From positions 1 through 64,000 of the forward strand of contig CAWEZE010000021.1 in assembly GCA_963813485.1 (NCBI GenBank): a stretch of 64,000 nt of DNA. Direction: 5' to 3'. Position numbers and translations under genes: made by a program. Position 1 is the first letter of the stretch, and each line of letters starts with the position of its first letter. The notes under the pieces are model-generated. The model worked only from the letters and a program-made list of their open reading frames with translations. It was not told the DNA's origin and searched no databases. Positions 50,407-59,499 of this stretch are shown here, in pieces. Source of the DNA: DASQUK01 sp963813485. Lineage in GTDB: Bacteria; Actinomycetota; Acidimicrobiia; Acidimicrobiales; VFJN01.

Positions 50407-51425
50407 GCGTTCACTCCCCAAGAATCCGAATCAGGAACACGTTCGCCGTCGAGACGCTCCCCGGGCCCGACGACCTCACCATCACCGACCACGCTGCCGT
50501 GCAGGACCTTGGCGCCCTCCGCCACGACCGCACCCTCGCCCACTACCGATCCACCGATCACGGCGGCGGAGCACACTCTTACCCGGGGGAGCAGCACCGA
50601 GTTCTCGACCCGGGCGCCGTCGGCGACGACGGCACCGGCCCCGACGACCGAACGCCTGACCGCGGCATCGACGGCGACACGCGCGTCGGGGTGGACGCCG
50701 TCGACCGCCGCGCCGCGCACCCCGTCGACAAGATCGAGCTGGGCCTGGATGTACTCGCAGGGCGTGCCGGTGTCGATCCAATAGCAGCCGTCGGCGCGCG
50801 CGTAGAGGCTGCCGTCGGCCGCCATGGTCGGGAACGTCTCCCGCTCGACCGACACTCTTCGCCCCGGCGGGATGCGGTCGATCACCGACGGCTCCAGCAC
50901 GTACGTGCCGGCGTTGATGAGGTCACTCGCCGCCTCGCCGCGGGGCGGCTTCTCGACGAACGCCGACACCCGGCCCCGGCCATCTGTGAGGACGACGCCG
51001 TAGCGGGAGGGATCGTCGACCCGGTGCAGCGAGATGGTCCCCTCGGCGGCCCGAGCGTCGTGGAAGGCGACGAACGCCGTCACGTCGAGGTCGGTGAGCA
51101 CGTCCCCGTTGACCACCAGGAAGCGCTCGTCGATCGCGGCATCCAGGGCGGCGAAGCGGATGGCGCCGGCAGTGTCCAACGGCTCGGGCTCGATCGCGTA
51201 GTGCAGGGTCGCGCCGGCGCACCGCCCGCCGGGGTAGGCGTCACGAAAGCCGTCGGGCTGGTAGCCGAGCGAGAGCACCACGTCGTCGACGCCGTGGTCG
51301 ACCAGGTGGCCCACCACGTGCTCGATCATCGGTCGATTGACGATCGGCAGCATCTGCTTGGGCCGGTGGTGTGTCAGGGGACGTAGGCGCGTGCCGAAGC
51401 CGCCGACGAGCACGACCGCTCGCAC
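50403..51425 (-). CDS. Mannose-1-phosphate guanylyltransferase-type NDP-sugar transferase
   Basis: The 340-residue protein starts RAVVLVGGFGTRLRPLTHHR with the nucleotide loop GGFGTRLRPLT, followed by KQMLPIVNRPMIEHVV. It has FLVVNGDVLTDLD with the metal Asp, FVEKPPRGEAASDLINAGTY, and a C-terminal left-handed beta-helix (hexapeptide repeats VVGAGAVVADGARVENSVLL). The domain pair is that of GDP-mannose pyrophosphorylases of the eukaryote-like type, but glucose-1-P uridylyl or thymidylyl transfer is possible. It probably supplies GDP-mannose to gmd. It abuts the His-rich membrane protein upstream. Confidence 0.87.
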   Translation of the reverse strand: MRAVVLVGGFGTRLRPLTHHRPKQMLPIVNRPMIEHVVGHLVDHGVDDVVLSLGYQPDGFRDAYPGGRCAGATLHYAIEPEPLDTAGAIRFAALDAAIDERFLVVNGDVLTDLDVTAFVAFHDARAAEGTISLHRVDDPSRYGVVLTDGRGRVSAFVEKPPRGEAASDLINAGTYVLEPSVIDRIPPGRRVSVERETFPTMAADGSLYARADGCYWIDTGTPCEYIQAQLDLVDGVRGAAVDGVHPDARVAVDAAVRRSVVGAGAVVADGARVENSVLLPRVRVCSAAVIGGSVVGEGAVVAEGAKVLHGSVVGDGEVVGPGERLDGERVPDSDSWGVNA

Positions 51426-52214
51426 CTAGCCCCCGGCCGTGGTCGTGGTTGCCTCGCTCGGCGGTGCCGTGGTGGTCGCGCCCGCGCCCGCCGTCGTGGA
51501 GCTGGAGCCGCCAGGCGCGGTCGTCGTCGAGCCCGCCTGGGCGCCGGCGTCGACGGCGCCCAGCTCTGCCAGGTTGGCAGCCGTCTGGGGCTTGGGGATG
51601 TCGGTCTCGCCCTCGGGCATGAAGGCGATGGTGTAGCCCTCGCCGTCGCCGCGGAAGCGGATGTCGTCCAGGCCACCGGTCAGCAAAGCCGGCTCCGAGC
51701 TCTCGTCGGCCACGTTCTCCCACTGGGCGACGACCAGCTCGGCATCCTTGCCGTCGCACTGATCCTCGCCCTCCTTCCACGTCTTCGCCCCGTCGGGCAG
51801 CTCGTTGTCCCCGATGGTCAGCTGGTCGTCGGAGAGCTTGACGTCGGTGTCCTCCAGGAAGGTGCCTAGCGTGGCGTTCTCGCCCGCGCCGCTCTGCGAG
51901 AACGGGTGGATGTGGATGACGCCGTCGCCGTGGGTGTGGATGCCGGTCGTGTTCTCGAACTCGGGAATGTCGGGCTGCCATTCGCCGCAGACGTAGATGC
52001 CGTAGGCGGCGTGCCAGTGATCGCCGATGACCGGCGGGATGTCGGTGTCGCCCTTGCGCTCGTCGGCTGCGAACCAGACCAGCGCCGTCCCGAGCAGCAC
52101 GATGGCGCCGATCACCCCGGGGAACAGCAGGTTGCGCTGGCGGCCGGCGGAGGAGCGGCGGCCTCCGGCGCGGGCCGCCCGGGCCACCTTCTTCGCGGAG
52201 GATGCCTTACCCAT
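51426..52214 (-). CDS. Membrane-anchored His-rich protein of unknown function
   Basis: The 262-residue protein has a basic N-terminus, one helix (LLFPGVIGAIVLLGTALVWF, residues 29-48) and an exported domain. That domain carries VIGDHWHAAYGIYVCGEWQP and GIHTHGDGVIHIHPF, a cluster of seven His with one Cys, suggesting metal binding. A further Cys lies in KEGEDQCDGKDAE. The C-terminal 50 residues are Thr/Ser/Ala/Gly-rich. I have no named family for it. It lies between the manC-like gene and a GT4 gene on the same strand. Confidence 0.75.
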   Translation of the reverse strand: MGKASSAKKVARAARAGGRRSSAGRQRNLLFPGVIGAIVLLGTALVWFAADERKGDTDIPPVIGDHWHAAYGIYVCGEWQPDIPEFENTTGIHTHGDGVIHIHPFSQSGAGENATLGTFLEDTDVKLSDDQLTIGDNELPDGAKTWKEGEDQCDGKDAELVVAQWENVADESSEPALLTGGLDDIRFRGDGEGYTIAFMPEGETDIPKPQTAANLAELGAVDAGAQAGSTTTAPGGSSSTTAGAGATTTAPPSEATTTTAGG

Positions 52215-52226
52215 AAGCGCTCCAAG

Positions 52227-53531
52227 CTACCCCGCGCCACCCCCGTTCGTGGAACCGCCCCCGGCCCGCCGGCGGGCGCCGAGCTCCTCGAACAGCGCCT
52301 CGTAGCGGCCGGCGACAACCGCAGGCGACGCCCACCGCTCGACGAACGCCCGCCCGGCGGCCCCCATCGCCCGGCCGCGCGCGGGATCGTCGAGCAGGGC
52401 GGTCAGGGCCGCCGAGAACGCATCGGGATCGTCCGGCGGGACGGCGAGGCCGGCACCGGCCTTCTCGACCACGCGGGCGACCTCGGTGCCCTCGTCGACG
52501 CTCGCCACCACCGGGCGACCTGCCGCCAGGATCGAGTAGGCCTTGGAGGGCACGCTCGAGCGCGCCAGGCCCCGCCGCAGCGGCACCACGTGGATGTCGC
52601 CGGCGGCCAGGACGTCCGCCAAACGCTCCCGAGGCTGGAAGTCGACGAACCGCACGTTGTCGAGGCCCAACGCCTGGCGCTCGAGGTCGGGACGGGCCGA
52701 TCCGCCGCCGTTGATCACGAACACCACGTCCGGCCGCGACGCGGCGAGCGCACCGGCGGCGCCGACCAGCAGCTCGAGCGACTGAGAGAAGCCGACGTTG
52801 CCGGCGTACATGACGACCTGGCGGTCCCCCAGCCCGTGCTCTCGGCGATACGCGCCGCCGCCCGGGGTGCCCATCCGGTCCGCCGGCGCGACCTGCGCCG
52901 TGTCCACGAAGTTGGGGATGACCCGGACGCGGTCGTAGGGATCGGGCACCGATCCCTGGAGCTTGGCGACGAGGTTGTCGCGCAGGTCGTCGGACAGCAC
53001 CGTCACGGCGTCGGCCCGCCGGTAGGTCCAGCGCTCGAGCGACGACGCGAACCGGATCACCGACCGGTTCGTGATGGCACCCAGCTCGACCGCCACGTCG
53101 GGGAACACGTCCTGGATGTTGAAGACGAACGGCACCCGCCAGCGCCGGGCGGCCAGCCAACCGGCGGCTCCGAGCGTCAGCGGTGGCGACATGGCCAGTA
53201 CGACGTCGGGCGGATGACGCCGCCATCCCTTGAGCGCCATCGTGCCCGCGAGGCCGGTGAACCCGGCGAATCCCAGGGCGCGGGCGGGGATGTTCCGCTT
53301 GTTGGTCGGGAACGGGTGGACCCGCGTGATGCGTTCGGAATCGCAGTCCTCGTGGCGGACAGGACGTCCGGTCCAGCCCGGTTCGACTCGGTGGCCCCGG
53401 TACCAGGGCAGCGAGGTCACGACATGCAGCTCGTGGCCGCGATCGACGAGCTCGTCGGCGATGCGGGTCATGACCTCCCCGGTCGGCGCCGTGTCGGGCG
53501 CGTAGTGGGGGCAGATGACGAGCACCCTCAC
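52227..53531 (-). CDS. GT4 glycosyltransferase (WbuB/WcaI-like)
   Basis: The protein of about 434 residues starts VRVLVICPHYAPDTAPTGEV, the N-terminus of WcaI/WbuB-type GT4 enzymes. FVFNIQDVFPDVAVELGAI is typical of the same group. The C-terminal domain has VVMYAGNVGFSQSLELLVGA, FVINGGGSARPDLERQA and PSKAYSILAAGRPVVASVDE. It transfers a sugar from a nucleotide donor on the cytoplasmic side. The GTG at 53531 overlaps the stop of the upstream GT4 gene (GTGA). Confidence 0.9.
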   Translation of the reverse strand: MRVLVICPHYAPDTAPTGEVMTRIADELVDRGHELHVVTSLPWYRGHRVEPGWTGRPVRHEDCDSERITRVHPFPTNKRNIPARALGFAGFTGLAGTMALKGWRRHPPDVVLAMSPPLTLGAAGWLAARRWRVPFVFNIQDVFPDVAVELGAITNRSVIRFASSLERWTYRRADAVTVLSDDLRDNLVAKLQGSVPDPYDRVRVIPNFVDTAQVAPADRMGTPGGGAYRREHGLGDRQVVMYAGNVGFSQSLELLVGAAGALAASRPDVVFVINGGGSARPDLERQALGLDNVRFVDFQPRERLADVLAAGDIHVVPLRRGLARSSVPSKAYSILAAGRPVVASVDEGTEVARVVEKAGAGLAVPPDDPDAFSAALTALLDDPARGRAMGAAGRAFVERWASPAVVAGRYEALFEELGARRRAGGGSTNGGGAG

Positions 53532-54682
53532 GACGCGGCCTCTTCGGCCTCTCCGGCACCCTTGCCGGCGACCGCGTCGCGGTATGCCGCCAGCGTGTCG
53601 CGGGCTGTCGCCGGCCACGAGAAAGCGGCGGCGCGCTGGAGACCGGCGGTGATCAGCCGCTCTCGCTCATCGCCGTCGTGCAGCAACTCGAGCATCGCTT
53701 CGCTCCAAGCATCGGCGTCGTCGGGGTCGAGCAGTCTGCCTGCTCCGTCGACCACCTCGGGCAACGAGGCGGCGTTTCCGGCGAGGACCGGCGTGCCCAC
53801 GCTCATCGCCTCGAGGACAGGAAGGCCGAAACCCTCGTAGCGGGAGGGGAAGGTCAGGGCGACCGCTCCCCGCACGATGGCAAGCATGTCGTCGCGGCGG
53901 ATGCGCCCGGTGCGACGCACGCGGCCTCGCAGGCCGCTCCTCGTGATCTGTGCACTGATCTGGCTCTCAGCCTGGGCCTCGCCGCCGGTCAGCACCAGCA
54001 TCACGTCGTGCTCCCGGGCCGCCACCGCGGCGAACGCCCGGATCAGCAACTCGTGGTTCTTGTGCGGCCAGGTGACCGCGTTGTTCACGAACCAGCGCCG
54101 GGGCAGGCCATAGCGGGCCTGGACCTCGCCGACCGTGACCTCCGCACTGCGCACGTCGACGCCCCACGGCACGGCCCGCACGCGGTCGGGATCCACGTCG
54201 AACCTGTCGATCACCCCGTGGCGGACGAACTCGCTGGGCGTGAGCACGAGGCGCGACCGGCGGACCGAGCGTGGCACCGACCGGTGCACGTACGCCCGCT
54301 TCACCGGGTGGAAGTTGGCGGGCATGTCGAAGGGCTGCAGGTCGTGCACGGTCACGACCCCGGGGATGTGTCCCACGAGCGGCAGGACCCCGTGCAGATG
54401 GTGGACCAGGTCCAGCCCGTCCCGCCGGGCCTGGCTCGCCAGCCACGTGTTCTCGGCCGCCACCCGCAGCGGCTTCAGGCGACCGGTCAGCGGCACGACC
54501 CGCGTGGGGAAGTGCGTCACGATGTCGGGGTAGGTGACGGCGAAGGCGTCGAGCACGTACGGCCGAAACTCGACATCGTCGGGTTGGTGGTCACCGATCT
54601 CACGGAGCAGCGAGACGATGGCGGTCTCACTGCCGCCCACGGCCCCCGGGACGAGCCACAACAGGTTGCAGCCAACCCTCAT
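53528..54682 (-). CDS. GT4 glycosyltransferase
   Basis: The 384-residue protein starts MRVGCNLLWLVPGAVGGSET. It carries LVHHLHGVLPLVGHIPGVVT, VTVHDLQPFDMPANFHPVKR, RWFVNNAVTWPHKNHELLIRAF and the donor-site SRYEGFGLPVLEAMSVGTPV with the GT4 ExxxxxxxE pattern (EGFGLPVLE). A mannosyl or rhamnosyl transferase to a surface glycan is likely. It stands in a run of three leftward GT4 genes with 4-8 base spacing or overlaps, so they are one transcript. Confidence 0.9.
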   Translation of the reverse strand: MRVGCNLLWLVPGAVGGSETAIVSLLREIGDHQPDDVEFRPYVLDAFAVTYPDIVTHFPTRVVPLTGRLKPLRVAAENTWLASQARRDGLDLVHHLHGVLPLVGHIPGVVTVHDLQPFDMPANFHPVKRAYVHRSVPRSVRRSRLVLTPSEFVRHGVIDRFDVDPDRVRAVPWGVDVRSAEVTVGEVQARYGLPRRWFVNNAVTWPHKNHELLIRAFAAVAAREHDVMLVLTGGEAQAESQISAQITRSGLRGRVRRTGRIRRDDMLAIVRGAVALTFPSRYEGFGLPVLEAMSVGTPVLAGNAASLPEVVDGAGRLLDPDDADAWSEAMLELLHDGDERERLITAGLQRAAAFSWPATARDTLAAYRDAVAGKGAGEAEEAAS

Positions 54683-54689
54683 GGGATCA

Positions 54690-55817
54690 TCATCCCCCCG
54701 CCACCTCCTCGTAGGCGGCGATGGTGAGCGCTGCGGTCTTCGCCCACGTGGTCTCTGCCGCCCGCTTGCGCGCGGCCCGCCGCAACCCGTCCGCGAGGTC
54801 GTCGTCGTCGAGAACCGTGGCGAGGGCGGCGGCAATGGCATCAGGATCGCGGGGATCGACCAACAGGCCGACGCCCCCGGCCACCAACTCCTCGGTGGCG
54901 GTGCCGGCCGAGGTCACCACCGGCGCCCCGGCGGCCAGGGCCTCGGCCACCGGCAACCCGTACCCCTCCCAGAGGCTGGGGTAGCACACCACGGCCGCGC
55001 CTCGGTACAGCGGGGCCAGGTCGCCCCGAGGGACGAATCCCACCAGCCGCACCCGGTCGCCCAAGCGGGCCGCGGGCTCCGCCAGCGACTCGCCCCAGCC
55101 GGCCGGGCCGACTACGGCGAGGGTGACGTCGGCGTGGCGGCTATCGCCGTCCCCTGTCAGTCGGCCGAACGCGTCCAGCAGGCGGGGCAGGTTCTTGCGG
55201 GGCTCGAGGGTCCCCACCGACAGCACGTAGCGTCCCTCCAGCCCGTGTGCTCGGCGCACGCGGGCCACTTCGGCCTCGGTGACGTCCGCCTCGATGGTCC
55301 CCCCGTCCATGCCCCAGGGCACGTGGCGCAGGCGGTCGTGCTCGATGCCGGCGGCGGCGCAGTCGTCGAGCGTCGCCTGCGAGGGGCAGAGGACCAGGTC
55401 GGCGTCGGCCACAACGCAGCGCAGTCCCGCCTCGAAGAAGCGCACGCCGTTGGCGGTGAACATCGACGGATCCCGGCGCCAGGCCACATCGTTGATCGTG
55501 ACGACGAGGGGACGCGTGCGCGGCGGGATCGCGTAGCCGGTGGCGTGGACGACGTCGACCGGCCCGGTCGCACGTTCGACGGCCGGACGGCGCCAGCGGT
55601 GCCATGTCTGGTACAGGGCGGTGCGCGGCAGCGGCAGGTGCTTGACGGGGATGGCAGGCCGCCAGGGCTCCGGCGCTGGGTGGCGGTGATGGGCGGCCAC
55701 GCCCACCTGCTCTACACGCCCGGCCGCCGCTACGGCCGCCACCTGGTCGACGACGGCGGCCGCGGTGCCGCCCGGTACCCGGTGCCAGCACTGTTCCACG
55801 ACGACGGCGACACGCAC
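54690..55817 (-). CDS. GT4 glycosyltransferase
   Basis: The 375-residue protein starts VRVAVVVEQCWHRVPGGTAA. It has VDVVHATGYAIPPRTRPLVV, INDVAWRRDPSMFTANGVRF, GRYVLSVGTLEPRKNLPRLL and LWEGYGLPVAEALAAGAPVV, the standard GT4 donor motif. It is the first gene of the leftward GT4 run. The GTG at 55817 fits the family start. It diverges from the fcl gene, with about 75 bases between. Confidence 0.9.
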   Translation of the reverse strand: MRVAVVVEQCWHRVPGGTAAAVVDQVAAVAAAGRVEQVGVAAHHRHPAPEPWRPAIPVKHLPLPRTALYQTWHRWRRPAVERATGPVDVVHATGYAIPPRTRPLVVTINDVAWRRDPSMFTANGVRFFEAGLRCVVADADLVLCPSQATLDDCAAAGIEHDRLRHVPWGMDGGTIEADVTEAEVARVRRAHGLEGRYVLSVGTLEPRKNLPRLLDAFGRLTGDGDSRHADVTLAVVGPAGWGESLAEPAARLGDRVRLVGFVPRGDLAPLYRGAAVVCYPSLWEGYGLPVAEALAAGAPVVTSAGTATEELVAGGVGLLVDPRDPDAIAAALATVLDDDDLADGLRRAARKRAAETTWAKTAALTIAAYEEVAGG

Positions 55818-55892
55818 GGCCGATGATCCTCGCACGTCGAGGTCCATCTGCGGTACCCGGGCCCTCGGGGCCGACCGTTAGAGTGGCTCGCC

Positions 55893-56855
55893 ATGATCGA
55901 GGACTGGTCCGACGTCACCGTGCTGGTCACCGGCGGGCGGGGCTTCCTCGGGAGGGCCGTCTGCGCCCGGCTCCGGGAGCGCGGTGCGGCCCGGCTCGAG
56001 ACGCCGACGTCGGCCGACTACGACCTGCGCCGCCTCGACGACGTGGCCCGGCTCTTCGACGACGTCCGGCCTGACCTCGTGATCCATCTCGCCGCCCGCG
56101 TGGGCGGCATCGGCGCGAACATGGCCCGCCCGGCGGACCTCTACCGCGACAACCTGCTCATGGGCACCTACGTCATCGAGCAGGCCCGCCTGGCGGCGAC
56201 GCCCAAGACGGTTGTCACAGGGACGATCTGCTCGTACCCGAAGCACACGCCGGTCCCCTTCAGGGAGGACTCGCTGTGGGAGGGCTACCCCGAGGAGACC
56301 AACGCCCCCTATGGGATCGCCAAGCTGGCCCACCTCGTCCAGGCCCAGGCCAACCGGGAGCAGTACGGACAGAACGTCGCCTACCTCATGCCCACCAACC
56401 TCTACGGGCCCGGCGACAAGTTCCACCCCGCCGTGAGCCACGTCATCCCGGCCCTGATCCGCAAGTGCGTCGACGCCAAGGAGGCAGGCGCCGATCACAT
56501 CGAGGTGTGGGGCACGGGCTCGGCGTCGCGGGAGTTCCTGTTCGTCGACGACGCCGCCGAGGGCATCGTGCTGGCCGCGGAGCGCTACGACGGTGCCGAC
56601 CCGGTCAACCTCGGCACCGACGAGGAGTTGCCAATCCGCGACCTGGTCAAGCTGGTCGCCGACGCCACCGGGTTCGAGGGCGAGATCCGCTGGGACCCCT
56701 CCAAGCCCGACGGCCAGCCCCGGCGCCGCGTCGATCCCAGCCGCGCGGCCGCGGCCTTCGGGTTCGAGGCCCGCACGGACTTCGCCCAGGGCCTGCGCCT
56801 GACCGTGGACTGGTACCTCGCCCACCGGGCCGAGGCCGAAGCCCGCGAACGCTAA
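55893..56855 (+). CDS. fcl: GDP-L-fucose synthase
   Basis: The 320-residue extended SDR (epimerase/reductase) makes GDP-L-fucose from GDP-4-keto-6-deoxy-mannose, the Gmd product. It shows VTVLVTGGRGFLGRAVCARL, VIHLAARVGGIGANMARPAD, which is typical of Fcl/WcaG, VVTGTICSYPKHTPVPFRED, the YxxxK in NAPYGIAKLAHLVQAQ, and LMPTNLYGPGDKFHPAVSHV. It competes with Rmd for the same intermediate, so the cell may make two 6-deoxyhexoses. Confidence 0.92.
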   Translation: MIEDWSDVTVLVTGGRGFLGRAVCARLRERGAARLETPTSADYDLRRLDDVARLFDDVRPDLVIHLAARVGGIGANMARPADLYRDNLLMGTYVIEQARLAATPKTVVTGTICSYPKHTPVPFREDSLWEGYPEETNAPYGIAKLAHLVQAQANREQYGQNVAYLMPTNLYGPGDKFHPAVSHVIPALIRKCVDAKEAGADHIEVWGTGSASREFLFVDDAAEGIVLAAERYDGADPVNLGTDEELPIRDLVKLVADATGFEGEIRWDPSKPDGQPRRRVDPSRAAAAFGFEARTDFAQGLRLTVDWYLAHRAEAEARER

Positions 56856-56864
56856 GGCCGAGCC

Positions 56865-57024
56865 TCCGCTGGCGGGTAGCGACGGCGAGCTCGGCCGACG
56901 AGGCCACCTGGGCCTGCACGCCGGCCAGCCGTTCCACGATCTGCTCGACCTTGGCGGTGGTGCGGGGCGTCAGGCCCCGCTGCCGCAGGCGCCAGGCCAG
57001 GACCTGGTCGTAGGTCACGCCCAT
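56865..57024 (-). pseudogene. N-terminal remnant of a winged-helix DNA-binding-domain protein
   Basis: The frame from ATG 57024, MGVTYDQVLAWRLRQRGLTP then IVERLAGVQAQVASSAELAV, is the N-terminus of actinobacterial proteins with a winged-helix DNA-binding domain (AlkX type, about 350-400 residues). After about 50 residues the frame runs antisense into fcl with no further similarity. The gene was apparently cut when fcl took its present place. Confidence 0.65.
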
Positions 57025-57040
57025 CGACTCGCCGGGTGTT

Positions 57041-57994
57041 TCACTCGGGGGGCGGCCGCAGCCCGAAGCTCTGCCGAAACCAGTCGGCCGTGCGCTCCAA
57101 ACCCTGCCGAAGGGATACGACGGGCTCCCAGCCGAGCTGGTCGCGCGCCAGGGTGATGTCCGGCTGGCGCTGCCTCGGATCGTCGACCGGCAGGGGCTCG
57201 TGCACGACCTCGGACTCCGACCCCGTCACGTCGAGCACCAGCCGGGCCAGCTCGGCCACGGTGAACTCGGCGGGGTTGCCGATGTTGACGGGACCGGTGA
57301 GGTCGGCGTCCAACAGCGCCAGGATGCCCCTCACCTGGTCATCGACGTAGCAGAAGCTGCGGGTCTGCGCGCCGTCGCCGTAGACGGTCAGCGGCTTGCC
57401 CTCCAGGGCCTGCACCAGGAAGTTCGACACCACCCGCCCGTCGTTGGCTCTCATCCTTTCGCCGAAGGTATTGAAGATGCGAACGATTCTCACTTCGAGA
57501 CCGTGATAGCGGTGGTACGCCATCGTCATGGCCTCCGCGAAGCGCTTGGCCTCGTCGTAGACGCCGCGCGGGCCCACCGGGTTGACGTGGCCCCAGTAGG
57601 TCTCGGATTGGGGGTGGACCTGCGGGTCGCCGTACACCTCGCTGGTCGACGCCAGCAGGAACCGCGCGCCCTTGGACTTGGCCAGCCCCAGGCAGTTGTG
57701 CGTGCCCAGGCTGCCGACCTTGAGCGTCTGGATGGGGATCACGAGATAGTCGACCGGCGATGCCGGGCTGGCGAAGTGCAGCACGGCGTCGACCGGTCCC
57801 GGCACCCAGACATAGGCGCTCACGTCGTGGGCGACGAACGTGAACCCGGCCCGCGCAAACAGGTGCTCGATGTTGTCGACGGTGCCGGTGACGAGGTTGT
57901 CGATGGCGACCACCTCGTCACCGCGGTCGAGCAACGCCTCGCACAGATGCGAGCCCAAAAAGCCCGCTCCCCCGGTGACCACGACCCGAGCCAT
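57041..57994 (-). CDS. UDP-glucuronate decarboxylase-like NAD-dependent epimerase (UXS)
   Basis: The 317-residue extended SDR starts MARVVVTGGAGFLGSHLCEA. It has HFASPASPVDYLVIPIQTLK and FLLASTSEVYGDPQVHPQSE, then VYDEAKRFAEAMTMAYHRYH with the YxxxK pair, and FNTFGERMRANDGRVVSNFL, all typical of UDP-xylose synthase. Ugd, encoded next on the same strand, would supply its UDP-glucuronate. The product is probably UDP-xylose for a surface glycan. Confidence 0.9.
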   Translation of the reverse strand: MARVVVTGGAGFLGSHLCEALLDRGDEVVAIDNLVTGTVDNIEHLFARAGFTFVAHDVSAYVWVPGPVDAVLHFASPASPVDYLVIPIQTLKVGSLGTHNCLGLAKSKGARFLLASTSEVYGDPQVHPQSETYWGHVNPVGPRGVYDEAKRFAEAMTMAYHRYHGLEVRIVRIFNTFGERMRANDGRVVSNFLVQALEGKPLTVYGDGAQTRSFCYVDDQVRGILALLDADLTGPVNIGNPAEFTVAELARLVLDVTGSESEVVHEPLPVDDPRQRQPDITLARDQLGWEPVVSLRQGLERTADWFRQSFGLRPPPE

Positions 57995-58070
57995 CGGAAC
58001 TACAACGTACGTAACGCGGGCCCGGCGGGGGGTGTGGGGGGCAGAGCTTCCTGGCGGAGCCCCCGACCGT

Positions 58071-58097
58071 CGCCTCGCAACCTCCGGTTGCGGGGCG
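58071..58097 (-). terminator. 12-bp hairpin after ugd
   Basis: CGCCTCGCAACC at 58071-58082 pairs with GGTTGCGGGGCG at 58086-58097 around TCC, with one wobble pair. It lies four bases past the ugd stop in the direction of transcription and may separate ugd from the UXS gene. Confidence 0.6.
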
Positions 58098-58100
58098 AAA

Positions 58101-59369
58101 CTATCGGCCTATGCCGACGTAGCTGAACCCCCGCCGTTCGAGCGCCGGCCGGTCGAGCAGGTTGCGGGCGTCGACGACCCGGGGTGTCTCCATGAGGCCG
58201 GCGACCTTGTCGAAATCGAGCCAGCGGAAATCGTCCCATTCGGTGAGCACCGCCAGCACCCGGGCCCCATCGCACACGGAGTAGGGATCGGCGGCCGGCA
58301 CCACGCCGCCGACCGGCCCCTTGACGGCGGGATCGTATGCCTGGACCTCGGCGCCCTGGTCGGCCAGGAGCGACACGATCCGCAACGCCGGCGACTCCCG
58401 GGTGTCGTCGGTGCGGGCCTTGAACGTGAGCCCCCAAACCGCCACCTTCACGCCCTCGAGTGATCCACCCGCCATCTCCCGGACCTTGGCCACCACGCGG
58501 TGGAACTGGTCCTCGTTGACGGTGATGACACCCCGCATGAGATCGAACGAGTAACCGGCGTTGTCGGCGATGTGCACCAGCGCCCGGGTGTCCTTCGGCA
58601 GGCAACTACCCCCGAATCCGGGACCTGGCTTCAGGAACTCGTGGCCGATGCGCTTGTCGTAGCCCATCCCCAGAACCACGTCCTTGACGTCGGCGCCCAC
58701 GGCGTCGCACACGGCGGCGATGGCGTTGATGAAGCTGATCTTCGCGGCGAGAAAAGCGTTGGAGGCGTACTTGATGGTCTCGGCCGAGGGGGGGTCGGTG
58801 ACGATGATCGGGGCAGTCACTCCGATGTAGAGCGACGCCACCCGCACCGCCGCGGACTGGTCGTCGCTGCCGATGACGATCCGGTCCGGGTTGAGGAAGT
58901 CGTGCACCGCCGAGCCCTCACGCAGGAACTCGGGGTTGGACACCACCACCACGTCGTCTCGGCCCAGGACCCGCTCGACGACCCGGGTCGATCCCACCGG
59001 CACCGTCGACTTGTTGACCACCACCGCCTCGGACGGCAGCCGTGGGCCGATCTCCCGCGCGGCCGCCTCGATGTAGGAGAGATCGGCGGCCCCGTCGTCG
59101 TCCTGGGGCGTCGGCACGCACAGGTAGGCGAACTCGGCCGACGGCGCGGCGTTGGCCGCCCCCACCACGAAGCTCAGCCGTCCACCCTCCAATCCCTCCC
59201 GGACCAGCGCCTCGAGGCCGGCCTCCACGATCGGCACCTCGCCCCGCGTCAGTTGCGCGATCTTGGCCTCGTCGATGTCGGCACAGATGACGTCGTGCCC
59301 CAGATGGGAGAAGCACGCCGCTGTCGTCAGCCCGACGTAACCCGCCCCGATGACGGCGATCTCCGCCAT
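58101..59369 (-). CDS. ugd: UDP-glucose 6-dehydrogenase
   Basis: The 422-residue enzyme oxidises UDP-glucose to UDP-glucuronate. It has MAEIAVIGAGYVGLTTAACF with the NAD motif, YLCVPTPQDDDGAADLSYIE, KSTVPVGSTRVVERVLG, IKYASNAFLAAKISFINAIA, the catalytic Cys in GFGGSCLPKDTRAL near residue 260, and VWGLTFKARTDDTRESPAL. I chose the ATG at 59369; upstream codons to 59390 lack similarity. It feeds the UXS-like enzyme. Confidence 0.95.
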   Translation of the reverse strand: MAEIAVIGAGYVGLTTAACFSHLGHDVICADIDEAKIAQLTRGEVPIVEAGLEALVREGLEGGRLSFVVGAANAAPSAEFAYLCVPTPQDDDGAADLSYIEAAAREIGPRLPSEAVVVNKSTVPVGSTRVVERVLGRDDVVVVSNPEFLREGSAVHDFLNPDRIVIGSDDQSAAVRVASLYIGVTAPIIVTDPPSAETIKYASNAFLAAKISFINAIAAVCDAVGADVKDVVLGMGYDKRIGHEFLKPGPGFGGSCLPKDTRALVHIADNAGYSFDLMRGVITVNEDQFHRVVAKVREMAGGSLEGVKVAVWGLTFKARTDDTRESPALRIVSLLADQGAEVQAYDPAVKGPVGGVVPAADPYSVCDGARVLAVLTEWDDFRWLDFDKVAGLMETPRVVDARNLLDRPALERRGFSYVGIGR

Positions 59370-59499
59370 GAAATGGACCTCCGACTGCAAACGCCCCAGC
59401 TAGCCGTATACGAGGCGCCAACGCTAGCGCCCGCAGCCCCCGCGGGGGCGATCGGTCTGTCGAACCTAGCGGAGGGGTGAGCCACTACCCTCTGCCGAC

